DNA of 64,000 nt from Christensenella sp034926635 (GTDB lineage Bacteria; Bacillota; Clostridia; Christensenellales; Christensenellaceae): NCBI GenBank assembly GCA_034926635.1, contig JAYFQX010000011.1, positions 1-64,000 on the forward strand, read 5' to 3'. The notes below the pieces were generated by a model that saw only the letters and a program-made list of their open reading frames with translations, made no database searches and had not been told where the DNA came from. Numbering within the stretch: the first letter of the stretch is position 1; each line of letters starts with the position of its first letter. Both the position numbers and the translations under genes were made by a program. Positions 45,680 to 52,986 of this stretch are shown here, piece by piece.

Positions 45680-45722
45680 AAGGTACGGCGATGTAATTGC
45701 ATATGCCGTATCCTTATTTTTT
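45680..45722 (+). terminator. Terminator of the SCIFF-carbonic anhydrase operon
   Basis: AAGGTACGGC (45680-45689) pairs with GCCGTA-T-CCTT (45705-45715; one bulged T), followed by ATTTTTT. Confidence 0.8.
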
Positions 45723-45773
45723 CCGTTTGTTTCGGTATAATATTGGGGTAATTCTTGTTTGAGGGGTATTTAT

Positions 45774-47264
45774 ATGGCTTTTGATTGGGGAGTTGTTATT
45801 TCCTTTATCGGTTACTTTGTGTTTGTGCTGCTGATCGGTTTCTATTTTTATAAGCGGTCATCCAATATTTCGGATTATGTATTGGGCGGGCGTGGGCTGA
45901 ACCCTGCGGTTGCGGCGCTTTCTGCGCAGGCGTCTGATATGAGCGGCTGGCTTTTGATGGGGCTTCCGGGCGCGCTGTATTTATCCGGTATGAGCGAAGT
46001 ATGGATTGGCGTAGGCCTTGCGGTAGGCGCCTATTGCTCATGGCTTGTGGTTGCAAAGCGGCTGCGGCAATATTCATTTGTTGCGGGGGACTCGATCACG
46101 ATCCCGGAGTTTTTTGAAAACAGATTCAAGGATAAATCCGGGGTGCTGCGCCTTGTCAGCTCGGTCGTGATCCTCGTATTTTTTACATTTTATGTGGTTT
46201 CGGGTTTTGTTTCCGGCGGAACGGTGTTTACTGCCGTATTCCCGGGGATGGATTATCAGGTTGCAATGATTATCTGTGCCGCGGTTATTATTGTCTATAC
46301 CTTTATGGGCGGTTTTAAGGCGGTCTGCTGGACGGATTTCTTTCAGGGTATGTTGATGCTGGTTGCGATTTTTGTTGTGCCGCTGGCAGCGATGGGCAAG
46401 CTTGGCGGTCCGGAAGAGGCGTTTACCGCCGCAAACAACATTGCCCCGGGATTCCTTAACCCTTTTACGGACACAAACGGTGCGGCGCTTTCTCCCATGG
46501 TTTATATTTCAAATCTTGCATGGGGGCTTGGATATTTGGGTATGCCCCACATTATTATTCGTTATATGGCAATTAAAGAGCCGCGTATGATTAAAGCTTC
46601 CCGCCGGATTGCAACGGGGTGGATTGTGCTCGCACTGGCAGGCGCGATTATGGTAGGGCTTTTCGGTCGCGTATACCTTGGCGATGTCTTTACAGACGCA
46701 GCGGGCGCGCAAACAGTATTTTTGGTGATGGCAGGCAAGTTATTTGTCCCGGTGATTGCCGGGATCCTGCTTTCCGCAATTCTTGCCGCGGTAATGAGCA
46801 CTGCGGATTCGCAGCTTTTGGTGGCATCCTCCGCGATCACAGCGGATATCTATGGACGCTTTGTCAAGAAAAAGCCTTCTGAAAAGAAGTTGATGTGGAT
46901 CGGCAGGATCGGCGTTATTGTGATTGCGGTCATTGCGGCGATTTTGGCACGTGACCCGCAAACCTCCATTATGGCGGTGGTTTCATTTGCGTGGGCGGGC
47001 TTTGGGAGTGCCTTTGGACCGGTTGTGCTGCTTGCGCTGTTTTGGAAGCGTACCACGAAATGGGGCGCTATCGCAGGTATGGCGACGGGATTTTTGGTGG
47101 CGATTCTCTGGAACCAGTTCCTTGCGGGACCGACCGGGCTTTATGAGATCGTGCCGGGCTTCCTGCTTGCGCTTGCGGCAGGTGTGATTGTCAGCTTGAT
47201 TGACAAAAAGCCTTCCAAAGAGATGGAAAAAGAATTTGAAGCGGCGAGGGTCGATCAGGTATAA
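45774..47264 (+). CDS. putP: Sodium/proline symporter
   Basis: 496 residues from the ATG at 45774 (GAGGGG 8 bases upstream). Sodium:solute symporter with about 13 membrane helices. PutP-type landmarks: SDYVLGGRGLNPAVAALSAQ, ASDMSGWLLMGLPGALYLSG, and the late sodium-site stretch ILAAVMSTADSQLLVASSA. It should import proline with sodium. It is monocistronic; TATAAT at 45736-45741 is a likely -10 but the -35 is poor. With proA in the same window the cell both makes and imports proline. Confidence 0.93.
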   Translation: MAFDWGVVISFIGYFVFVLLIGFYFYKRSSNISDYVLGGRGLNPAVAALSAQASDMSGWLLMGLPGALYLSGMSEVWIGVGLAVGAYCSWLVVAKRLRQYSFVAGDSITIPEFFENRFKDKSGVLRLVSSVVILVFFTFYVVSGFVSGGTVFTAVFPGMDYQVAMIICAAVIIVYTFMGGFKAVCWTDFFQGMLMLVAIFVVPLAAMGKLGGPEEAFTAANNIAPGFLNPFTDTNGAALSPMVYISNLAWGLGYLGMPHIIIRYMAIKEPRMIKASRRIATGWIVLALAGAIMVGLFGRVYLGDVFTDAAGAQTVFLVMAGKLFVPVIAGILLSAILAAVMSTADSQLLVASSAITADIYGRFVKKKPSEKKLMWIGRIGVIVIAVIAAILARDPQTSIMAVVSFAWAGFGSAFGPVVLLALFWKRTTKWGAIAGMATGFLVAILWNQFLAGPTGLYEIVPGFLLALAAGVIVSLIDKKPSKEMEKEFEAARVDQV

Positions 47265-47282
47265 AAAAGAAAAAACAGAACG

Positions 47283-47311
47283 AAGGGATGGACTTATACC
47301 GTCCCTTTTTT
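47283..47311 (+). terminator. Terminator of putP
   Basis: GGGATGG (47285-47291) pairs with CCGTCCC (47299-47305; one wobble), followed by TTTTTT. Confidence 0.85.
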
Positions 47312-47467
47312 GTTGGAGCAGTATGCAGGCACAACGGAAAATTGTTTTAAAAAGCCTGTAGTGCAGTATTAATAACCAGAGGGAATTAAGCGTATACTTT
47401 CATAACGTAATCGGGTATAATATACGATAAACAGTTTTTAAAAACGAAAGAAAGGGGAAATGGAATT

Positions 47468-48397
47468 ATGCCTATTAACATTAACAGCAAGCTGCCTGCG
47501 GCCAGAACGCTCGCACAGGAGGGCATTTTTACCATGCCCCTGGAACGCGCAGTTCAGCAGGATATCCGCCCGCTGCGGATTGTGATCTTAAATATCATGC
47601 CCACCAAAGAACAGACGGAGACGCAGCTCATCCGACTTCTGGCAAATTCGCCGATCCAGGTGGAGGTAGTGCTGCTGCATCCTGCAACGCACGTCTCCAA
47701 GAACACGCCGATCGAATATTTGAATACATTTTATAAAACATTCGACGATATTAAGGATGAAAAATATGATGGTTTGATCATAACCGGCGCGCCTGTAGAG
47801 ATGATCCCGTTTGAAGAAGTAACCTATTGGGAAGAAATGGAACGGATCATGAAGTGGAGCCTGACCAACGTCTATTCCACTATGCATATCTGTTGGGCGG
47901 CGCAGGCTGGGTTGTATTACCATTACGGCATCCAGAAATATCCGTTCGAACATAAGCTTTCCGGGGTGTATCTGCATAAACGTATCCAGAACAACCGACC
48001 GCTCCTGCGTGGATTTGATGATGAATTCTGGGCGGTGCATTCGCGCAATACTTATATCAAGAAAACGGATATTGAAAAGAAGCTGGAGCTGGAAATTTTG
48101 TGCGAGTTTGGCGATGACGGGGTTTATATTGTTTCTGCAAAACGCGGCAGGCAGATCTTTGTGACAGGGCATCCGGAATATGACGCAAATACGCTTAAAA
48201 CGGAATATATCAGGGATATTTCCCGAGGGCTGGACGTTCCGGTTCCCGCAAATTATTTCCCGAATAATGATCCGACCAAGCCGCCTGTTGTGCGCTGGCG
48301 TGCGCATGGAAGCTTGCTTTTTAACAATTGGCTTAACTATTATGTATATCAGGAAACGCCGTACGATGTACGCGCGATCCGAAAAGAGGGGGAATAA
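47468..48397 (+). CDS. metAA: Homoserine O-acetyltransferase (MetA family)
   Basis: 309 residues, the usual MetA length, opening MPININSKLPAARTLAQEGI. The nucleophile is Cys142 in MHICWAAQAG. Position 111 is Glu (TGAPVE), the residue that in Bacillus MetA selects acetyl-CoA; enterobacterial succinyltransferases have Gly there. It should acylate homoserine for methionine synthesis. GGGGAAA precedes the ATG, and a TATAAT (47416-47421) lies 46 bases upstream. No SAM riboswitch is visible in the leader. Cotranscribed with cysK, two bases downstream. Confidence 0.94.
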   Translation: MPININSKLPAARTLAQEGIFTMPLERAVQQDIRPLRIVILNIMPTKEQTETQLIRLLANSPIQVEVVLLHPATHVSKNTPIEYLNTFYKTFDDIKDEKYDGLIITGAPVEMIPFEEVTYWEEMERIMKWSLTNVYSTMHICWAAQAGLYYHYGIQKYPFEHKLSGVYLHKRIQNNRPLLRGFDDEFWAVHSRNTYIKKTDIEKKLELEILCEFGDDGVYIVSAKRGRQIFVTGHPEYDANTLKTEYIRDISRGLDVPVPANYFPNNDPTKPPVVRWRAHGSLLFNNWLNYYVYQETPYDVRAIRKEGE

Positions 48398-48399
48398 AA

Positions 48400-49305
48400 A
48401 TGAAACCAGCTGAAGTATTAACGGATTTAATCGGCAACACGCCGCTGCTGCAGTTAAATCACATTAACCCAATGATTTGGGGAAAGCTCGAGTATTTTAA
48501 TCCGCAGGGCAGCGTGAAAGACAGGGCAGCGTACTATATGATGAAAAACGCTCTGGAGCAAGGCGAGATTTCCAAAGATACGGTAATTGTGGAATCGACA
48601 AGCGGCAATACGGGTATTGCGCTTGCTTATATTTGTACTTGCCTTGGTATGAAGCTGGTGCTTACCATGCCGGAATCCATGAGTGATGAGCGGAAGAAAT
48701 TACTGGCAGCCTTGGGCGCAGAATTGGTGCTGACCCCGGCTTCTGAGGGGATGCGCGGAGCGATCAATAAGGCAAAACGTATTTGCGAGGATCGTAATGG
48801 CTATATGGTAGGACAGTTTGAGAACCCGGCGAATGCGCAGGCGCACCGCGAGACAACAGGACCTGAAATTGTGCGGGACATGGAGGGAAATGTTGATATT
48901 TTTGTAGCGGGTGTAGGTTCCGGCGGCACGATCACCGGTGTGGGCGAGGTGCTTCGGGAAAAATGTCCAGGTTGCAAAATTGTGGCGGTAGAACCGGCGG
49001 AAAGCCCGGTATTGTCGGGAGGACGCCCGGCGCCGCATAAAATACAGGGAATTGGAGCAGGCTTTATCCCAAAATTGTTAAACCGCGATATCATTGACGA
49101 GGTCGTCGCAGTTTATGCGAAGGAGGCGTTTGAAGCCGTACGGCTGCTTTCTCATAGGGAAGGCGTATTATGCGGTGCATCGTCCGGAGCGGCGCTTGCA
49201 GCCTGCATGAAGCTGGCACAAAGACCGGAGAACGAGGGCTGCAGGATCGTAACTATTTTCCCGGATACCGGAGAACGGTATTTATCGACAGGCTTGTTTG
49301 AATAA
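48400..49305 (+). CDS. cysK: Cysteine synthase (O-acetylserine sulfhydrylase family)
   Basis: 301 residues. Fold type II PLP enzyme: the PLP Lys is in NPQGSVKDRAAYYM (near residue 40), the substrate loop STSGNTGIALA and the phosphate loop GSGGTITGVG are intact, and it ends near FPDTGERYLSTGLF. It makes cysteine from O-acetylserine and sulfide. Being coupled to the homoserine acetyltransferase gene (GAGGGGG overlaps the metAA end), it might also use O-acetylhomoserine; the sequence does not settle this. Confidence 0.92.
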   Translation: MKPAEVLTDLIGNTPLLQLNHINPMIWGKLEYFNPQGSVKDRAAYYMMKNALEQGEISKDTVIVESTSGNTGIALAYICTCLGMKLVLTMPESMSDERKKLLAALGAELVLTPASEGMRGAINKAKRICEDRNGYMVGQFENPANAQAHRETTGPEIVRDMEGNVDIFVAGVGSGGTITGVGEVLREKCPGCKIVAVEPAESPVLSGGRPAPHKIQGIGAGFIPKLLNRDIIDEVVAVYAKEAFEAVRLLSHREGVLCGASSGAALAACMKLAQRPENEGCRIVTIFPDTGERYLSTGLFE

Positions 49306-49334
49306 TTTTGTCAGTCGCTATGCTTTGATTTTGG

Positions 49335-49375
49335 ACGGGCGTATGTTCCGCTTTTTGGAAATACGCCCGTTTTTT
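49335..49375 (+). terminator. Terminator of metAA-cysK
   Basis: ACGGGCGTA (49335-49343) pairs perfectly with TACGCCCGT (49362-49370), followed by TTTTT that runs into the stop region of the convergent gene. Confidence 0.9.
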
Positions 49376-50912
49376 ATAATAATTTATTTAATTCGGAGAT
49401 CTCACGATGCAGTTTTGCGGCGGCGGTTCCTCCCGGTGTCTGCTGGCGCATTTGCTGTTGTGCGTTTCTTTGCAGGTAATCATAAAATGATGCGGATAGA
49501 TTTTGTTCGGTAACGTCAAATAAGGAAAAAGGCACAGGCTCATGGATTAACAGCGTCCGCTGTGCACCTTTTGCATAAATTGTCGCTCCGTCAGATGGCG
49601 GCGTATCCGTAAGGATAACGCGGTAATTTGGATATGATTCCAGGCAGTGCAGGATGTTCTGCAGATGGGATTTATATTCGCCGGGCGTATAAAAGAGCGC
49701 TTTGTCGGAGAGGACAGAGGTGCCGGGAATGGGAACCTTTCCTTCCATTACTTCATCCAGCGGCGGAAGGCACATTATTTCTGTTAATTTATGCGAGGCA
49801 AATGTCTGCGCCCGGCGCTGCATGCGTGAATATAAAACATGGGCAAGATAATTGCAGCTTGCCGTTTTTGCGCTTTTCAGGCGCTGTATGGTTTCCAGAG
49901 GAAGCGAAATTGTGGAAAGATAAATGGATTGACAAATACTATCTGCTGCAATACTGTCAAATTGTGCCAGGCATTCCAGAATTTCTTCGGGTTCCTGCGC
50001 GGTATAGCGTTTTGTCATGGGAATACAGCGATCAAGAATATCCTGAAAATAACGGTTATAAATATCGCACGTAATGGGATCAATGGAAAGCGTGGTGATC
50101 TGCGTCTCTTCTTGCCCGGAAAGCGACATTGAGGATAAAAAAATGCTGTCAGGAACAACGAGAATCGTACGCCGATGCAGCCCGTCGCGCGCAAACGGAT
50201 AATAAAACTGATGCAGCGAGCCGGACATGTAAGCCGACAGCCAGTATTTTACAGAATGCAGAGAACTCTCAAGACCACCGAGCGGAGGCAGAATTTGCTG
50301 ACAGCAGCAGCCTTTTGCAATCAACTGCCGCATGGCGCGTTCCAGCTCGGAGGTAAAAATGGCGTCTTTAAGAAAACCGGTATCTTCATCCGAAAAAATT
50401 CGGATGATGCTGGGTTCTTCCCGTGCGAGGATAAAAGCGATAAAATCACGTACCGCCTGTCTCTTTCCGATATTTTGATAATAGGCAAGATATCCGTTGT
50501 TTTCCATTCCACGGGGGTTGCTCAAGGCGTGTACAAACGGAGGGAGTTCCTTTTTATTGGTGTTAACCGCTTCGAATTTTGTCAGAAACCGCCCTGCATT
50601 ATTCTGGTCTATGGAATCAGGACGGATAAGCCAATCAAAGATAATATTGGAAAGCGTACTGTGTTCGGCGCCGGGGTGTAACCGAATATCGCATGTTAAT
50701 TCATAAAGTGCGGAAATAAGGTAGTTGGAATCAAAACGCGGGGCAAAATAATCCGCCATGGCACGGATGATTTCTTTTTTTAAGGGCATTCCGCGCGAAC
50801 CGGTTTTCATGCGGCTGATTTGCGCGCTGTCTACTTTAATTGCACGGGCGATTGCTGCATTTGTTGTCGCTGTAAGAGCGAGCAATGCAGATAATTTTTC
50901 GGAATATTTCAT
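49374..50912 (-). CDS. Large helix-turn-helix regulator of unknown family
   Basis: 512 residues from the ATG at 50912 (AAGGAG 8 bases upstream). The first 60 residues form an XRE-like HTH (TNAAIARAIKVDSAQISRMK). The remaining 450 residues are soluble and I recognise no domain. They include a Cys-rich spot (AKGCCCQQILPP) and end in Gln-rich and coiled stretches. The long C-terminus suggests an effector or partner domain. It is divergent from the sensor genes at 51094-55866, with palindromes in the gap, so it may control them and itself. Confidence 0.65.
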   Translation of the reverse strand: MKYSEKLSALLALTATTNAAIARAIKVDSAQISRMKTGSRGMPLKKEIIRAMADYFAPRFDSNYLISALYELTCDIRLHPGAEHSTLSNIIFDWLIRPDSIDQNNAGRFLTKFEAVNTNKKELPPFVHALSNPRGMENNGYLAYYQNIGKRQAVRDFIAFILAREEPSIIRIFSDEDTGFLKDAIFTSELERAMRQLIAKGCCCQQILPPLGGLESSLHSVKYWLSAYMSGSLHQFYYPFARDGLHRRTILVVPDSIFLSSMSLSGQEETQITTLSIDPITCDIYNRYFQDILDRCIPMTKRYTAQEPEEILECLAQFDSIAADSICQSIYLSTISLPLETIQRLKSAKTASCNYLAHVLYSRMQRRAQTFASHKLTEIMCLPPLDEVMEGKVPIPGTSVLSDKALFYTPGEYKSHLQNILHCLESYPNYRVILTDTPPSDGATIYAKGAQRTLLIHEPVPFSLFDVTEQNLSASFYDYLQRNAQQQMRQQTPGGTAAAKLHREISELNKLL

Positions 50913-50967
50913 AGTCTTGCTCCTTTTGTTTATCATATCAGCCAAAAAGGAAGAAAGCAATTCTTTT

Positions 50968-50999
50968 TTGGCATGAATAATGCCAAAAATGGCAATGCC
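50968..50999. promoter_or_regulatory. Palindromic operator candidates between the HTH gene and the sensor genes
   Basis: TTGGCAT-GAATA-ATGCCAA (50968-50986) is a perfect dyad; a second, GGCA-A-TGCC (50991-50999), follows four bases later and shares the GGCA/TGCC core. No T run suited to termination follows on either strand. Confidence 0.55.
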
Positions 51000-51093
51000 T
51001 TTTTAATGAATTATCATTACAAAACTATAAAAATACTATAAAATAAATATATTTGATATCACCATAGAGATTGTTGAGGCAGAAGCGAAAGAA

Positions 51094-51879
51094 ATGAAAC
51101 GATATCGCGATTTCTTTGATAAAAAAACAGGAAAAGACATTCATAGAATCGTTTTGATAGCAGTATGCCTTTGTATTGCTTTTTTATTATGTATCGCCTT
51201 TTTTATGATGGCTTTGCGCAGGGATAAGGTGGAAAGTGTTCAGGGAGAAATGCGGGGATATGCGACATCCGCGCAAAAGGGGATCGACAACCAAATCTCC
51301 GGGGATTTTCAGACGCTGCGCACAGTTGCCTCCTCCTTTTCTAAGATAGCGGAGATGGACGAGACTTCCAAAGCGGCATTGTTTACCCAAATGAATAAAG
51401 CAAACAGCTTTATCAGAATGGGCTATGCGGATACTGACGGCAATGCTGTGATGTATGATGTTGACGGAAGCCGTTATTCGGAAAACTATAAAAATGAATT
51501 GTTTTTTCAAGAAGCTTTAAGTGGTACGGAAGCCATGCAGGATACTTCCGCTGATCCTTATGGAAGCGGCTGGGTTTTATATTACGCGGTTCCGGTGAAG
51601 GAAAACGGTAGGATCACAGGCGTACTTCTTGCGGTGCAGAACGCGAGCTTTTTTTCAGATATTATAGACATTTCGATCTTCAACAGTACTGGCTATGCCA
51701 ATATTATAGACAGCACGGGCAAATTTGTGATCCGAACCAATAATCCGGAGGTAAGTTCAGACAGTTATACGCTGTTTGACCTTGGAAACGTGAATGCCAA
51801 CGCAGCGTATTCTATCAAAATGAATTTGCTGAGCGGTGTAAGTGGGAATTACCGATTCCAGACGCAAGATGGGGAATAG
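51094..51879 (+). CDS. N-terminal part of a dCACHE sensor protein, cut by an in-frame TAG
   Basis: 261 codons. One membrane helix (IVLIAVCLCIAFLLCIAFFM, about 18-38) and then most of an extracellular dCACHE ligand-binding domain (YADTDGNAVMYDVDG, SADPYGSGWVLYYAVPVKEN). The frame stops at TAG (51877-51879) after FQTQDGE and continues in the same frame from the next codon with the last strands of the same domain. Together the two parts make one protein of about 616 residues. The ribosome site is weak. It follows the divergent HTH gene. Confidence 0.7.
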   Translation: MKRYRDFFDKKTGKDIHRIVLIAVCLCIAFLLCIAFFMMALRRDKVESVQGEMRGYATSAQKGIDNQISGDFQTLRTVASSFSKIAEMDETSKAALFTQMNKANSFIRMGYADTDGNAVMYDVDGSRYSENYKNELFFQEALSGTEAMQDTSADPYGSGWVLYYAVPVKENGRITGVLLAVQNASFFSDIIDISIFNSTGYANIIDSTGKFVIRTNNPEVSSDSYTLFDLGNVNANAAYSIKMNLLSGVSGNYRFQTQDGE

Positions 51880-52944
51880 ATGACATCGGTTTATATGCCT
51901 GCCGGTTATAACGGCTGGTATATCCAGATAGCGGTTCCGGATCGTTATATCATGGGGCTGTTTTATGCGACGGCAACCGGAATTATGTGGACGTTTGCAG
52001 CGGTGTTGGCAGGATTTGTGATTTTGATCTTTGTTTTTATGCGAATCGTTCATCGGGAACAAATGAGCCTGCGCTTGCAGGCGGCACGTTTTCAGATCAT
52101 TCAAAAAACGGCGCAGTGCAACTTATATGAATATGACGTCATAAACGATGTGTTGCGCTACGAATTTGTAAAAACAGATGGAAACGTTTTGCACGGAGAA
52201 CAGACCCATTATTTAAAGGAAAAAAAGTATGAGCAGCAGATCCGGGAGGATTTCTGGATGGCGTACGAGCATTTTGTTCGGCGATTGATCCGTACGCCGG
52301 GTGCGTCGATGATAGAATGTCCCGTAAAAATCGGAAATGAGGGATATTTATGGTATCGGCTTTATTTTCAAAGTGTGACCGGAAGCAAAGGGAATACGAT
52401 TACGCTGATAGGATCTTCGATTAATATTAATGATTTGATTATGCAGAGGGATTTGGCGCGTGCGGCGGCAGCGCTTGATCCGCTTACAGGTGTGCTTACC
52501 GGAAAGGCGTTTGCTGCGCAGGCGCTTGAGACTTATGAAAAAAATCGTAAGGAGAAGGAATCTGTTCTTGCGGTGATCAACATTGACCGGTTTCAAGGGC
52601 TTATAGGACGCCCGGAAGCGGATAAAAAGCTTACCATGGTCGGTGATTTATTGCCGGTGGCATTTGGCGATGAAAGTATCATCGGAAGGTATGAGGGAGC
52701 AGGCTTTTTGGTTTTTTTCCCGGAGGCAGAGGGCATATCAATAGAAGAGAAATTCCGTCGTCTGAAAAAGCTTCTGGCAAAGGAGCAGACGACCATGCCG
52801 GTGAAGACCACCTGTAATATGGGAGCGCTTATCATCCCGGCGGGATGCAGTATGAATTTTAATGCTATTTTGGACCGGGCGTATTATCTGGCATACAGGA
52901 TAAAAGAAGACGGAAAGGAGAACTTCGTGATCGAGCGTTTATAA
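51880..52944 (+). CDS. C-terminal part of the split dCACHE sensor: membrane helix and degenerate GGDEF
   Basis: 354 codons, in phase with the preceding part and directly after its TAG. It begins with the end of the dCACHE domain (MPAGYNGWYIQIAVPDRYI), then a membrane helix (about 31-55), a PAS-like region, and a GGDEF-like domain (DPLTGVLTGKAFAAQ). The active site reads GRYEGAGFLVFF in place of GGDEF, so no cyclase activity is expected. An internal restart is possible (GGGGA 4 bases before the ATG). Without the first part it has no sensor. Confidence 0.65.
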   Translation: MTSVYMPAGYNGWYIQIAVPDRYIMGLFYATATGIMWTFAAVLAGFVILIFVFMRIVHREQMSLRLQAARFQIIQKTAQCNLYEYDVINDVLRYEFVKTDGNVLHGEQTHYLKEKKYEQQIREDFWMAYEHFVRRLIRTPGASMIECPVKIGNEGYLWYRLYFQSVTGSKGNTITLIGSSININDLIMQRDLARAAAALDPLTGVLTGKAFAAQALETYEKNRKEKESVLAVINIDRFQGLIGRPEADKKLTMVGDLLPVAFGDESIIGRYEGAGFLVFFPEAEGISIEEKFRRLKKLLAKEQTTMPVKTTCNMGALIIPAGCSMNFNAILDRAYYLAYRIKEDGKENFVIERL

Positions 52945-52986
52945 TATGCTGTGCTTTCCATGCACATTCTATCACGTCGACGAAAT

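Noticed and set aside
47312..47467. A SAM or T-box riboswitch before metAA
   Set aside because: The leader is short and lacks the conserved cores of either class.
50968..50999. A terminator between the HTH gene and the sensor gene
   Set aside because: The genes are divergent, so no terminator is expected, and no T run follows the dyads in a suitable place.
51877..51879. A pyrrolysine codon
   Set aside because: The protein is not a methylamine methyltransferase, no pyl gene is visible, and TAG ends other genes here; kept only as one option in the finding.
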